Source: Atopsyche davidsoni
Lineage: Eukaryota > Arthropoda > Insecta > Trichoptera > Hydrobiosidae
Direction of reading: 5' to 3'
DNA: 64,000 nucleotides
Assembly: GCA_022113835.1 (NCBI GenBank)
Contig: JAILWY010000026.1
Location: 12,985,001 to 13,049,000 of the forward strand
Shown here: positions 47,435 to 60,617 of the stretch, one piece after another
Layout of the letters: the number at the start of each line of letters is the position of its first letter
Position numbering within the stretch: position 1 is the stretch's first letter
Program-made: the position numbers and the translations under genes
Notes under the pieces: generated by a model
Databases searched by the model: none
Seen by the model: only the letters and a program-made list of their open reading frames with translations
What the model was told of the DNA's origin: nothing

Positions 47435-50400
47435 TTATCCCCCCAACTCGTACTTGGTTCGCCTTGCGAGATGGCAGGCAAAGATGATTCCAACAAACTG
47501 GAACAGAAATAAAAATGTTTGCACTGATAAACACCAATAATCGATAAACAATCATAAGTAATACGAAACAAAAACAAATGTATATGAATAAATCTAAAAT
47601 ACCACTACATCTATACCACTTTGACTTTCAATATTTTTTGTAGCTAATAAAATCGTATATCAGTAGTATCTATATAAGAATTCACGAGATCATGCATTGA
47701 CACAACAGGCACTAATATTAATTTGTCAATTAATACTTACGCCTTGTTAAAATTTTACGATATTTTTTCATATATCTGCTGACCTGAGGCAATTGAACCC
47801 ATCGTTGCTCCAGAAAAAAAAAATCTATTTTTAATTACTGCAGTGAGTGACATGCATTTATTTAAAAATGCCAACTGAAATGAAGATGCGTTTCAGTGTC
47901 GTCAAAACACGGAATGAATCATAAAAATATAATCCTTTGAACTTAATCTACTTCATTTCGAGTATACGGAGAGACATTTAGAAATCCATATTTATTTTGT
48001 CGCTTAATATGTCTGCCATGGTGTTCGATATATCCGCGCCGACTCTATCTACATCCTGTTGGATTATCTTGGCATATTTTAATAAATCATATAATATAAA
48101 AAATAATTAAACTCTTAGTCTACACGATACAACGGAAAATCAACTAAAATTATTTAGTATTTGGTTCCATTGTTAGTGTCCGTTTTTATACTTAATATCT
48201 AAAAAATAAAATCCATGGAGCCTTTCCACAATCTTATCAAATTACCTATTTTTGGTTTATCATTTAGATAAGTGATACGTAGATAAGTACGGAATCGCTG
48301 AGTCATCGTCCATTGTTGTTTTATTTTAAAGAACCATACATCGGTGGGTAGACAGTTGCGATCATGGCAGAATCTTACTTCAGGAAAGTAAGATTCTGGC
48401 ACTAATTGACGTTGTAAAAAATAAATTAAAGTAATACGTCAGAATAGTTGTCTATTTGCAAAATGAGTATTAACCTCAAATCGTTTATTTCCAAAATAAA
48501 AAATGCCCTTTGGTCAATTGATCGAGATGTAAGCATTGATTTATATAATCACTATATCTAAATCATCATCTTTCAGAATGTTTTTTAGAGCCTCTGTAAT
48601 TGATCACTTAAGCTTCAATTATAAGACATACATTTGTGCTATTCTAAGAGCATATTTACATTTAATTTATCACTTCAACTTATAATTTCCAGTCACAATC
48701 ATTGTCTACGAGTGACAAGTTGAATGCGAACATTCTTGGCAGAAAAACAAGGTATCTGACATACAGTAGAAGTATTATAAATATAAAGATAATTCCAGCT
48801 AATTAGAATAAAACAGATAAAAGAAGAAGAGGGGGAAAGGTATTGTAATAAAAATGGTGTCAGAAGTGTCTCACCTGGACGACAGCAATGCAGATGCCCG
48901 CAGCGCCCAGGCTCGCGGCATGAGACTTGATGTAGTCGATGAGCTTGTTGGCGCAGCCAGAATTATAGAGGTTCTCCTTCATATCATTACTGCAGGTAAA
49001 CGACCCAATCTGGCCGCGGGGGATCTTGCAGCAGCTCATGGGCAGGCTCATGTTCCCGATATTTTTCTCAGCTTCCCAATCCTTGGGGCTTTTCACTCCG
49101 CAACATCCGAACTAAACAAATAATTTCAAAACTGTAGCATGACTTTCTGTCAGTAGGAAATAACGAGGCGGATACTCAAGAGTCACCCAATTCTAGCAAT
49201 CTCTTCAGACGTTGATTTTATTGAAATTGTTTTAAAACATATTTTATTGGATAACTAGAATACAGAAATAAAAATATGTACCAGTATATTACAAACAGTT
49301 AAATAACAGGTTGTCTTCTAATCTATCAAACTTTCATATTCCTACCAATAATATGGCATGGTATTGTTTTTTATCATAGTAATAATATAACACGATTATC
49401 AGTATAATAACTAGCCACACTGCAGTGGCTGTGATTGAAATCTATATTAATATATTATATCTTAGTTATATGATATCTGGTAAAATTTAGGCGAATATGA
49501 ACCATCTTGTGTAGTCATCAATTATGGTTACATTCTCGTAGTCACTTTACTGCCGTCATTACAACCTGATTTAGCGAATGACTGTATAATATACCTTCTT
49601 ATGAAGAGTGCCTTTTTCGAATAGATCTTAGCAAGGTACGGTTGATCGACGTCATAGTCCGCTTTTTGGTTTATGATTTTACAGCTTATCAGGTGTAAAT
49701 CTTACAAAATCGTTGCGTTTTACAGGTAACGTTGAGTTGCTGAATTATAAATCTGAATAAAATACAATTTATTCAATATTTTTGTCAGAAAGAACTTGGT
49801 GAAATTCCGTTGTAATATTTTTATGTAAAGAAACATTTTGAGTGATGTTTCCACTTTTTATTTTTTGACGCGATAGTATAGTCAACATACTAAATTGGCA
49901 ACTTCAAACAGAGTTTATCAATTATTATTATAATCATATATTAATTTAACGCATTATGCCCAATTTGTGGTTTTGCAATTTATACTGATAGTAAGTAATA
50001 ACAATCAAAATGACTTGACTTACATCCTGCTGCATCTCGTCCCACAGCTCGTACACTGTGTGATCAGACGTGTAGGTGGGCATGGACTCGATGAGGCTCT
50101 TGGTGAGCATGTCGGAGGTGCGGTCCCGCAGGACATATCCGCTGATGCCGGCTGACAGCTCCAGAATAAACACGGCGATGAGAAGCACCGAGAACTGGAA
50201 TGAATATACAACCCCTACAGTCAAATGGTGTTTCAAATATTAGACATTCATAGTTGTGTTGGGCTCTCGGGATTATTTACGTCTATTTTTTTCAATCTCT
50301 AACATCTAAACTGTAAGTTTCTAAACTTTTTCAGGCCAGCGCCGACTTTGAGAGATATAAATTTTGTATCGTCACTATCTCAACTGTTTACTCTTGTATG

Positions 50401-52643
50401 GTTTTTGAAGAAACTTGTTACAATTTATTTTAAAAAGAGCCCAAAGGTTTACTCGATAGTATAAACATTAAATGTTGCAAGATATATTTGTAAGCCTTTG
50501 TCATGCCTGACAAAAACTGCATTCAAATTGTTAAAAATAATGAGAAATTCATACTATATTTCATCTTCTAGTTAAATATTAATTATTATACGTATCAACG
50601 GTGTTAAGCATGGCTAGTCTACCAAAAAAGGTTGGCTTATTCTAAACTCCTCGCCTTCCGATATTACACTATCACAAATCAATTCAATAATTGGACATTT
50701 GGTTTATATATTTCGTTTTGTTTAATCTTTATCAGCTGGCCCTAATACGAGTGTTGTTATAGTGATACTAGGTGATACGCAAAGTCGCCATGTTGACGTA
50801 TTTTGTACACCTGCCAGTCAAATATTTTCCACGCTGGCAGAGCAGTAGGAAGGCGAAGGGACATGCCAAGGGCGTGAAAAACCGAGAGAAGCGACACATT
50901 ACGAAGAGTTACAAAACAATTTTGTACAAATCTAAATGGAGAGACGCTTTATTTCACATTGGCAAAGAGCGCCAAAAACATTGCCACAGCTCTGCACGTT
51001 GGTGATTGGAAAGCAGACAAAATAACAATTAATTTGGTACAGAGTTAGCGTGCTGATTCTTACCGTCAATGTCATGCAATAGTTCTCCTTGATGGCTCCA
51101 CAGCATCCGAAGAATGCAACGATGAAGATGATCACGCCGATGGCGATGAGGAGGGCCGGCACCGAAGTGTACGGAGTATCCAGCACGCGGAGATAGGCCT
51201 CATAGTTGGCTTGGACCGCTGCGCCCACGGATATTATTATAATTCCAGTTATCTGTAACAAATAATTTAGAATTATGCAACATTTCTTTTGCGCAGAAAG
51301 TTAATTACTTTTGCAGAAATTGTAGGTACCTGCTCGTTATTCGATAAATTTTCTGATTGAGGTGATAAATAATTGCAAGTGTATAGGATTGTTGCGACAC
51401 GCAGCACTGATCTGGTCAATAAGTGAGCCCAACTTTTTAAGACGCAGGTGCTCTTGGCGTCGCTTTCTCTTTGTTGAAATCTGGTTTTTAAACATTTCTT
51501 ATGTAACGGAAAACACGTTGATATACTTCCAATATAATATATAACGCGATTTTCGATACAAATGTGCACATTGAGAGAATATAATTCAATGAATAACTTC
51601 ATGCGCATACCATGCAGCTATCATTATTTGTAACAATGAAGACCGCATTCGGAAGTCCAAATGACAACTCGCGAGCAATTAGCAAAGGCATATTGATAAC
51701 GATACTTCTAATTTGATCATCGTTGCCCTTGTGAGGGCACTTTCGAAACTAGCAAAAATTGAAACTACGTTTTGTCGGGATACATTATCGGCTCGAGCGG
51801 CTAAATGTTATCAACGAAAAACCGTAAACATCACACTCAACTCTCGGCCTCGCTTTATTACCGGCTAAGAAAATAATTATGCTGCATCGATAACAAAAAC
51901 GCTGTTGCACTTTGGCATTTTTTATTTCTTATATTTGCATGCAACTACGGGGATCAGTTAAATGAGAATATAATATATTATTGTAAACACAAACTATCGT
52001 TCGTGCCACCGATGCGAGGTTACAGGGACACGCTAGATTCTCGGGTGCATTTAGGAATTTTCTGTAACAAGTATTGAGGTACGATAACCGAGATTTGTAT
52101 ATTAAATCGGCACTACACCTGAGTCTATCGCGTGTCACAGGTGGCAGCGAACAATGATGATAAGATACGATTAGTTTCTAAGAATACTTTATTTACTAGA
52201 TATGCCAAACTGCTCAAAAGAATTACGAATCTTCGGATGCACTGAAAGAAACCAAAGCACTTTACCCTGGAGGGAGTCGGGTAACATCGTATTTACTATT
52301 TCAAAATTTAATTTATAAAACACGATATTTATATTTTTTAAAACATAAACGAGGGGAAACAGAGCGAAGAACTTTTATAAATAACCTAGCGATAAATATA
52401 TATTTAGCGTAAACAAGTTCAACATCAAAATAGGATCATCGCAGTATACGTGTGAGGCATTCGCTTCTTTACAATAGTACGTCACTCGATAAGGAGTACT
52501 AATCTGTTCGAGGGGAACATAATCCACAGTGCACTGGCGACGCGGCGCCGGTCGCAGCCGCACTCCTCACTTACCACGAACAGCAGATTGAAAACGAACA
52601 GCAGGTATTTGATGCACGACGTCAGAACCGAAAGGCCTGCCAT
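47435..52643 (-). CDS. Tetraspanin B
   Basis: Five exons read downward, 52643..52575 (ATG at 52643), 51252..51064, 50194..50024, 49111..48875 and 47497..47435 (TAA). All are in phase 0 and give 242 residues, a normal tetraspanin size. Membrane segments lie at about 11-35, 52-76, 87-108 and 203-233. GCCGA (FGCCGAIKENYC) follows TM2. The large loop has CCG (146-148), SCC (169-171), C183 and C196, and one NMS glycosylation site (163-165). The tail is short, CHLARRTKYELGG, as in the CD63-like group. Exon 2 (189 bases) and exon 3 (171 bases) match tetraspanin A in length and phase. An in-frame ATG at 52685 would add 14 residues (MNSSVNSSVHHPGN). I prefer 52643, which starts MAGLSVLTSCIKYLL as the family does. 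Confidence 0.93.
48368..48398. repeat. Perfect 13-bp inverted repeat with 5-base loop
   Basis: CAGAATCTTACTT and its exact complement AAGTAAGATTCTG flank CAGGA, in the last intron of tetraspanin B. It is too short for a typical miRNA precursor. Confidence 0.85.
49785..49870 (+). mobile_element. Fragment of the MITE-like family seen at 21003
   Basis: CAATATTTTTGTCAGAAAG, ACTTGGTGAAATTCCG and TTTTGAGTGATGTTTCCAC blocks appear in the same order as in the left end of the 21003-21495 element. The right end is not present, so the copy is truncated. Confidence 0.5.
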
Positions 52644-53656
52644 GTTTCCCGGATGATGCACTGACGAGTTCACTGACGAGTTCACTGACGAGCTCCGGTG
52701 GCGAGCTCCGGCGCGGCAGCCGGTCGGGCGCGAGTGAGTGAGTGAATGAGGCTCAGGCCGGACTTATCGCGTCATGTGTCACTGGCGTCGCACTAGACTT
52801 GGCGTATTCATTTTCTTATCATTCAAGCCCACCTAAGACTGATGCGTCTTTATAATTACTAAAACATGTTTTTTTTTTAAATCAAATGTCGCTCCTGGTG
52901 TTTTACTTGCGCCGTATCTTTGCCGGTGAATTTTATAGTTTCGCTTGACTCGCTCGTTTCCTATTCCGATGGCGCGTGGAAACGCCGATCGAGAGTGAAG
53001 CGATTGCGTCGTGTGACGTAAATTCGCAAAATGTGTACTCAGTCCGGAAAGTTAATATCGTCGAAATAGATTATATTCTTGTACTATCAAATTAATTAAA
53101 TTATTATATCTGAAAAAATCGTTACGGATAAACGATATCAATTGTAACAATAAATTAATCTAGTTGGATTTTTTGTTTATGATATTTATGAGTAGATGGC
53201 AGTGAAGCGTGTGAAGGTAAAAAACACTCTAAATATTAATTCAATATATCCTTATTGAATATAATTTTAAAGTAAGCATTCATAAATTTTTGGTAAAATA
53301 TAATTCAGCTTCTAGTTTGCTATAACGGCTATATTATTTACTTCCAGAAAATAATGTCAACGATAAGGAGGTCCGAGAATGAAATGTGCATTGAACATTC
53401 TCCATTATGAAAAAAATACAGTATTTGGGCATTCAATATAATCCAATTTTAATTCCACATTATAAACCTAGTATTGTAATCTCACGTGATATATTGTTTT
53501 AAACTCTTAGAGAATAAATAAGAATATTAGAATTATTAATAATTAGTACAGTAGCTGGTAACAAATACATTTTTTTATGTAAGTATATAATATTATAACA
53601 CAAGAAGCCCATGAGTAATTATTTCTTGTATAAATTATTAAAATATACCATCTTAA
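52644..53656. other. Upstream region of tetraspanin B and 3' flank of the ZCWPW1-like gene
   Basis: GC-rich to about 52800 (promoter / 5' UTR of tetraspanin B), with three direct copies of a 12-base unit ACTGACGAGTTC at about 52660-52693 that include the upstream ATG. Beyond that it is AT-rich with nothing recognisable. Confidence 0.5.
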
Positions 53657-56386
53657 TTAAAACATTTCAGAATCCAACGATGTATCCAGCATACTAGGTG
53701 AATTATCAAAATTATATTCATTCAAATTGAGCTGCGTTGACGGTACGACGGCATCTCTACATGCACAATTCTGAAACTCCTGGGAGCTCTCGATTACTTC
53801 CAGGTCATCGTCTTCGGCTACTCGAGTTCCTGTGAAGAAAACACAATAAAAAGTTGTGGTGAGCAATGGACTTCGAATGTAGAATCCGAAAATAAACCAA
53901 ATGCCTCAAAAACTGCACTGCGACTCCTTATCAGATCCCGTTACATAAAGCAAATATGTGGATGTAGTGTTAAAATTAAGTTTGTTTCAATAGATCCCTC
54001 AATTATGCCACACACAAATACTACAAACCCTTGAACTTAATTCAACTTCATCCCCTCACAACTTCATTAGCTTCCATTCATAAAAGGTTGTTCCTTTAAA
54101 ATAATTTTCTTGTGAAGATGGGGATCAATGTAAAAATTATGCACAAGAATCAATTTCATTCAATCTTTATAATATTTAATAATACTACTTGTCACAAATA
54201 GATAGGAGTTAAATAAAAGTTAATATTTCTATGTACAAGTCGACAACGAGTACAAATTTTATTTGTTAAACGTCCATGAATAAGAGTTCATACCTTGAAA
54301 AATCTCAATACTGTTATCCAAAATGAGGAATGACTCTTCATCAGTGAGTTCTTCACATTTTGAGTTGCTTTTGAGAGAACGAGTGAAACCCAGTTCGTCT
54401 TCAATCAATGACAGATTTATATATGAAGAAGATTGTGTTGGTGTATCATCAGATATTGTTACGAGATGTTGAATTTCAGTATTGGAATCTAACGTTTCCA
54501 AATCGATGTTATTATTTTGAATGGATAAAGTACTCTTATCAGTCGAGATTATCTTTTTAATTTTTTTCTCAATAGGCTCATCAGATTGGACCACTTTTGT
54601 CTTCTTACTTTGATTTTCTGTGAGCTCAGAGATACATGGTTTGCTTTTAAGAACAGGCATTTTAGATTTTCCTTTTTTGGGAAAGTTAATATGGCCTTTG
54701 TACCGAGTGACAAAACTATATTTTTTCAGTCTTTCTAAGATTCCAAGTTTGATTGCTTTATTAGCTTGTTTTAGGGCAATTTTCAGTCGAACTTCATATT
54801 TTTTAGGAACATTTTCCTGATTGAAAGGAGTTTTTATACCCATTTTTGCATATGGTTTAATCTGGTGAGATGCTATCCAGGATCTAGTGACCGATGCAGC
54901 ATCAAAAAATGTGATATTATAATATGTCTGTATCATTAAAAAAAAACATTTAACCATGATAATAAAATTAATTAATCAGTAATTTAATCCAAATAAAATG
55001 AAAAATCAGAAAGAGAAAAAAAAACCTGTGATACATGTTTTTTTTTATTTCAGGACATTCGGAATTGGTTTACTTTTAACAATTTCAGATGTTCAGCAAG
55101 AAAATAAAAAAAAATCTGTTTTAGCATAGTAGATTTTGCAATGCCAGCAAAGAATAGTGGCAAAAAAATATATATTTACTATGTTTTCCAATTAAGATAT
55201 AAATAAAAAACAAACATAACAATCTTGGCGTATTATAACTCACCGGAATATCAGAGAATCCATTTAACCAATAGAACTGTTCAGTATCTGGACAGTCATC
55301 CACAATTCCTGGCCACCAGGGATAGCCATCCAAACGAGCCCAGACCAAGGAACCAGCTGTGTACAGTGCATGAATTAAATCCTCTTCTTTCAATGGACTT
55401 TGAATAGACTCCTTTTTATCGCAACTATTGGCTTGGACATCTAAAAATCATAAAATTCTTAACTTCATAATATGAAAACTTTTAGAAACTGTTAACTTTA
55501 GGGGATGAATGATTGATATAAGTTCTTACCTGTATTCATGTAACAATACCAGTCGTTAGGTACATCGAGAGGATCATACACCTGATATTGATATCTCCAT
55601 TTGTTGCAATAGGAAAAGCCACACTGCACCCAAACCCCTACCTGGCGCCGCTCCTGAAGCCACAGCAAGTGCTTCTTCTGCGATGTCTTCTGGGGTGGTT
55701 GACTCAAAGTAATATCTCTGGGACATCAAACTTCAATGAATATCTCTGATTGTAAGTACTTACTTTAGACTTTAAAATATTTAAAACAAGCATACCTAAA
55801 TGTTTGTGACCAAGGGTTTATTAGACTATTCCGATTATTATTCCACACTTTTATATTTTTATCGTTGGATTTGTTTCTTGCTTCATGTGGTTTATTGGTG
55901 ATATTTTCTGAAATTGGATTTTGAGCATAAACATTAGAGATGATTTTTTTCTTATTCTTCTTAGATGTAGTACTTGGAGATTTTTCTTTTTTGAATTTCT
56001 CTGATTTTTTAATAGTTGGAGGTTTTCGTTTCTGTCTTGTCTTCTCTTTAACTTTAGATGAAATTAGCTGAACATTATTGGTTACATTTAATGGAGACTC
56101 AGAGGGTCTTTCCGACAATTTAGATTCTTCTATTGATGTTTCAATAATCTACAATAATAATTCAACCGAATCACTCATTTTTGAGTATATTTGATCAAAC
56201 GTTAATTACTTAAATTAAATGAAATCACAATTGTAAAAAAAGAATAAACAAAAAGCTTACAGAAATTTTTCCTGGGAGATTTGACAGATCTGATGTAGCA
56301 TTTTCTTGTTTTTTTTTGGACAATGCTTGTGTATTTTTTTCTTTGGAAGAAACATTTGTTTTTATTGGTATTTTATAAGGTGCCAT
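53657..56386 (-). CDS. ZCWPW1: ZCWPW1-like CW zinc finger and PWWP domain histone reader
   Basis: Six exons read downward, 56386..56261 (ATG), 56148..55796, 55717..55530, 55440..55244, 54927..54294 and 53829..53657 (TAA). They give 556 residues with all phases closing (human ZCWPW1 is about 650). Residues 1-160 are Lys/Ser-rich and likely nuclear-targeting. The CW domain follows (GVWVQCGFSYCNKWR, NDWYC), with zinc ligands C192, C197, C218 and C229. A PWWP domain starts near 250 (VWARLDGYPWWPG) and runs into the exon beginning TYYNITFFDAASVTRSWI, which resembles ZCWPW1 and not other PWWP proteins. RLKIALKQANKAIKLGILER is the characteristic helix after PWWP. In mammals CW reads H3K4me3 and PWWP reads H3K36me3, at meiotic break sites. 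The acidic Ser-rich C terminus has no domain. ZCWPW2 is the other possible orthologue. Confidence 0.9.
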
Positions 56387-58104
56387 TTTTACAATCCATA
56401 AAAATAATGTACCAACTTAAGCCAATAAAAATGTCGAATTTCCCGCTTATCCATAAACTATGACTTTTGCAAAAAATACAAAGACAACAACGTAGTAAAT
56501 GTTGTGATGGCATTTATCAGAGACAATAGTATTACTTTATATAGAAATTAAAAAAAAAAAAAAAACATCATTTGTATGCAATAGACAATATATTTTTATA
56601 AAATCCACTACGGTAAAGTTTTATTTTATTTTTAATATTTGTATCTAGTTGATTAATAATTTATAAAAGAATTCTAAGTTTTTGACTATTTTTTATTGGG
56701 TATTATTCCAAAATTATAAGCTTCAAAAAAATTTTTTTTCGATAAAAATAAAATGTTATTTTATTACTGTTTCCGCTTATACGCTATATTACGTAATAAT
56801 GGCAATAATATGAATTTTAAAGTGTCAAAGTAATAAAAAATATATATTATCGCCGATAAATATCACATTTGTAAAAAATATACATATTCAATAATTTATG
56901 ATCGCGTCGATATCAGGCCAAAATACAAAGAAATATTATCTGCATTATTTATTTTTTTGGAACGTGTGCTTTAGAAAAACTCAAATCAGTCACTGCTACC
57001 AAAAATAAATTAAACTTCCTTTCATCTGATAGGTAAGGTTTTGACACATAATTTTTTTTGACCTAGGTAAGGTAACATCGTTTTAGATTAGTACCATTGA
57101 TAATGGGTTGTTACAGTATTTGTTTAGTTTAAATAGTTTTTTGATACACCAGATTCTGTTTTCTCATAATACAGTTTATAATTAGATGTAAACTAAAATA
57201 AAAGAACTAATAAAAATTGTTCTGTTAGCTTTTTTCAACTTTTAAGTACTTATTATTTAATAACAAAATATCCATTCTTCTATTTTCGCAGTTGTCAATT
57301 ATAAAGAATATCTAAGGAATATTTTATAGTATATATGATTTATATTTTAAGTATGATATAATCAAGTACAAATAAAGTTGCACACACAATAATAACCTCA
57401 ATAGCAAATGGATGCTACCCGATGAAGATTCACTGCTTAGTTGAATGAATTATTGTAGTAAATCTGCATTTTGTATGATTATATGGATTTTGGACAATTG
57501 AAACAATTTATCAATGTGTGCGGCAATAATTACTATTGTGTTGATTGGAATGAAAGAGGCAACTTTTTTATTAAATCTATCAATCAATGATGTTGCCTTA
57601 ACTAGAGGTGTATGTGTTTGAAGAATTTTTTTATTTTATCAATTTAGAATAATTATATACTTATGATATACTTGCTTTGTTTAAAAGTTTCAAATAAAAC
57701 GATTTATAAAATAATAAATAAGTAATTTTTATTAAAAAAATATTCTCAAAATTATTACTTGGAAATCGGACTAGATTGTTTAGTTATATCACTTTAATAT
57801 TTAAAAAATCCTTTAAGTTGCCATCCACATTTCAAGAAATACATCTCATCTCTTATTCTTCAGAAATACATCTTATTTCTTATTCGTCATGCATGAGGTA
57901 ATATTAATCCTTTCTTTGACAATACAAATAATTAACTACTTGATTCGCTATAATTAATTATTGTTTTATCACAAAGTAAATACTGGATATATCGTAAATT
58001 CTCCTTAACGTGTAGCCATATGGTTTTGCATTAATGGCAATTTTTCGTTTGATCTTGCAGCCGTCAAATATTTCACATTCTCAGCATTAAATGAAGACCT
58101 CCCT
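56387..58104. other. AT-rich spacer between the ZCWPW1-like gene and IP3K
   Basis: Both flanking genes are on the - strand. The proximal 100 bases must contain the ZCWPW1-like promoter, but I see no clear TATA or initiator. The rest is very AT-rich, with no ORF or repeat worth naming. Confidence 0.55.
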
Positions 58105-59911
58105 TCAACGCTCTACAATTACTGGCGATGTTGGCTTGTTTGATGGAGTACTGCCATCCACAGTTTCCATAGTCTGTAAAATAAAAATAAAATTTTATTT
58201 AATATTTAATGATATTATTTATCCCTTTTATAATATTAAAAATACAAACATGAGAATCGTTTTTAATATTAATAATAACTGATAAAATAGTCTTCATTTA
58301 AATTAATTCTTACCGTTATCAATCTATCCAGGCCGTAAAGAAAGCCTTCTTCATAATTGCCTTGCTTCCATGGGCTGCGATGAGTCAACGTAATTCCTTC
58401 AGGTACATCTCGTGTCTTGGCAAAATCAATAAGCCACGCTCCAACTGAATTTTCGTCGAAGATTAAGAATATGCTACTTCCAACAACTTCGTGAGTTTTG
58501 AAGTACTCGCACTGCTCAAATGTGGATCGAATCTCCTTCAGACGTTTTACAATCTTTTGTTTAACGTGCGATCGACCTCCAAGGAATTTGGAAATGGTGG
58601 CAGTAACCTGGGAATGGCTCTTAATTTTCTTGAGATCGTTGATAGGCGGTTCACCGGGCATTTTTATTCCTTCAATTCTGAACCCTTCGCTATTGGTCGA
58701 GGATTGCTGTTCCCTGAATTGCATGTAGCGTAGCTTAGTTACGGCTTTGGCGGCGTGTTCGTCCTCAGTCGGAGCATTGGGATCGACCGCTATCATTTTT
58801 TCATAGAGATCAGATCGTGCCGTTATTTTTGAAACTTCAGTCTCTAAGAATGTTCTCGTACCCATTTTGATATCCATAACATGGGGATCCTAGAATTAAA
58901 GAGGAAAATAAAAATTAAAAAGACTGCAAACAATAAACTGTTTTTCATCTCATTCGGTAATTAAAAGAGGTGATTATTTACTAATAAGGTTTACAAAATT
59001 ATAAATATGCCATTGATAATCGGATAGAAAATCACCTCAAATCCATAAAGTAAATCTTGCAATTCGATGAACTTGTCACCGCGGTAGTCCACCTCACGAT
59101 AGTACTTGGGCACAGTTTGTCGCATGTGCGGACACGCAGTGAGCGCTTCGTAAGCGCATCGCTCTGCATCTTCAGTCCCCACTCGGCGTTTCCACACCGT
59201 GCCCGGGCCCGCCGGAGCCAGACTGTCCGGATGGCCCGACAGCTGAAACCATTGCACGCGGCCTTTCAGAAGCACGTCGCTAGCGGGCGCTGTCAATTCC
59301 AACGCATTCTGTAAAATAAAATTTAAAAAATATTATTAAATATGAAACGTGTACAATAAAAAAATTACTGAAGGTTGATTGGCACGTTTTGAAATCGATA
59401 TGATATAACAGTTCACTTCTGCAATCTATCTCAATATATTCAATTATAATAAAACAACGAAAGATTGCATTTCCAGATATGAAAAATGTATAAAATTTAG
59501 AAATGAACGAACACTCACAAAGGCGAGGTACTGCAGCCTCTCGGAGGGGCGGGTCGAGGGCGCGGAGGAGAGGGCGGGAGGAGCCCCGCGTCTCCAGCGC
59601 CGCAGCCCGGGGGCGGCCGGACCCTCGGGGCGCGGGGGCGCCGGCCCGGACTGCGGCCGCCACTTCTCGCTCGCCTCGCACTTCTCGGCCGCGGGAGTCT
59701 GCGAACAACGGAAAAGCCCCATAAAAACACCACGCTTCTTCACAACACAAAACCTCAACTCTCATATAACTCCTCGAGTATAAACTCGCAAGCCATTTCC
59801 GCAAACACAACGCACCATATTCTTAGTACCGGCGTACTGCAATCCTCCCGGTCCGAACCGCGCGAATATCGACTGCCGCGCGATCGAATTCATCGTGCTG
59901 CTGACGGTCAT
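58105..59911 (-). CDS. IP3K: Inositol-1,4,5-trisphosphate 3-kinase
   Basis: Five exons read downward, 59911..59816 (ATG at 59911), 59698..59519, 59308..59036, 58889..58314 and 58173..58105 (TGA). All are in phase 0 and give 397 residues. The catalytic inositol polyphosphate kinase domain spans about 110-375. It includes the calmodulin-binding-type segment VQWFQLSGHPDSL (110-122), the signature DPHVMDIKMG (184-193, D189-K191-G193), SSIFLIFDE (321-329) and IDFAKT (337-342, D338 metal ligand). It phosphorylates Ins(1,4,5)P3 to Ins(1,3,4,5)P4 in calcium signalling. Exon 2 is Pro/Arg-rich and very GC-rich, so its other frames are also open. An in-frame upstream ATG at 60034 is unlikely to be used because it lies upstream of the inferred TSS. 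Confidence 0.94.
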
Positions 59912-59974
59912 TTTGAGTTTCGGTTCTGGAGAGACGACGAACGGGCGAGTCACTGCGGCCTTCCGCGAGCACCG

Positions 59975-60058
59975 AGCACTGAGCTGTGAGGCACCCCGGC
60001 CGGGCCGCCCGGCTTTATGCGCGGCGAGTCCCACTTTCGCGGCCGATCCGTGACGTCA
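59975..60058 (-). promoter_or_regulatory. Core promoter of IP3K (CRE, TATA-like box, initiator)
   Basis: On the - strand, a full CRE palindrome TGACGTCA (60051-60058) is followed by GCATAAAG (60013-60020). A TCACAG or TCAGTG initiator (A+1 near 59987 or 59980) lies 30-37 bases downstream of it. The ATG at 59911 then follows a 5' UTR of about 70 bases. The spacing is that of a TATA-initiator promoter, and the CRE suggests cAMP/CREB responsiveness. Start-site mapping has not been seen. Confidence 0.55.
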
Positions 60059-60617
60059 ATGGCCCGCAGCGCCGCGCAACCGCCGGCCCCCGGGCCAGGA
60101 AATCTGAGGCCTCCCACCCGGACTTCCAGCTGCCCCAGCAAAATACACCCAAAATAAAGGGACGCTATGGTCCAGCTGCGGGTGTAGAGACCTTCACGAT
60201 AGTTGTATACACTGTAAGGCAGTTGAGACCGACAAAATTGAAAACAAGAAAATAACGATTTAGGTGTAAGATCCGACAGCAATGTTGTGTACTATGTAGG
60301 TACTGCAGTTTTAGCGACTCCTTTATTTCAAGTCACGAGTCGGGATAATTTATTTGTTTCACGTTCGCCTATAAAACTTATCAATGCGATTACCCGCCGA
60401 AGAATGGTTTTTAAGCGAATCGATAGACAAACGACGAAGCTCCCGGTGAGTGCAGGCGAACGTCAGAGACGGCCTTCGTACATATTTTATACGTAGAAAA
60501 AATTAAAAACACCTACTTAGCATGTACGAGCGATCGACACTCCTTATCGATGGCTCGATAAATATAGATAGGGTGTGAGCTCGGTTTACGCGAGAGTGTA
60601 GTTTTTGAGTACCTTCG

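Noticed and set aside
59503..59733. Arg-rich ORFs on both strands over IP3K exon 2
   Set aside because: They are shadows of the GC-rich Pro/Arg exon; the - strand frame with closing phase is the real one.
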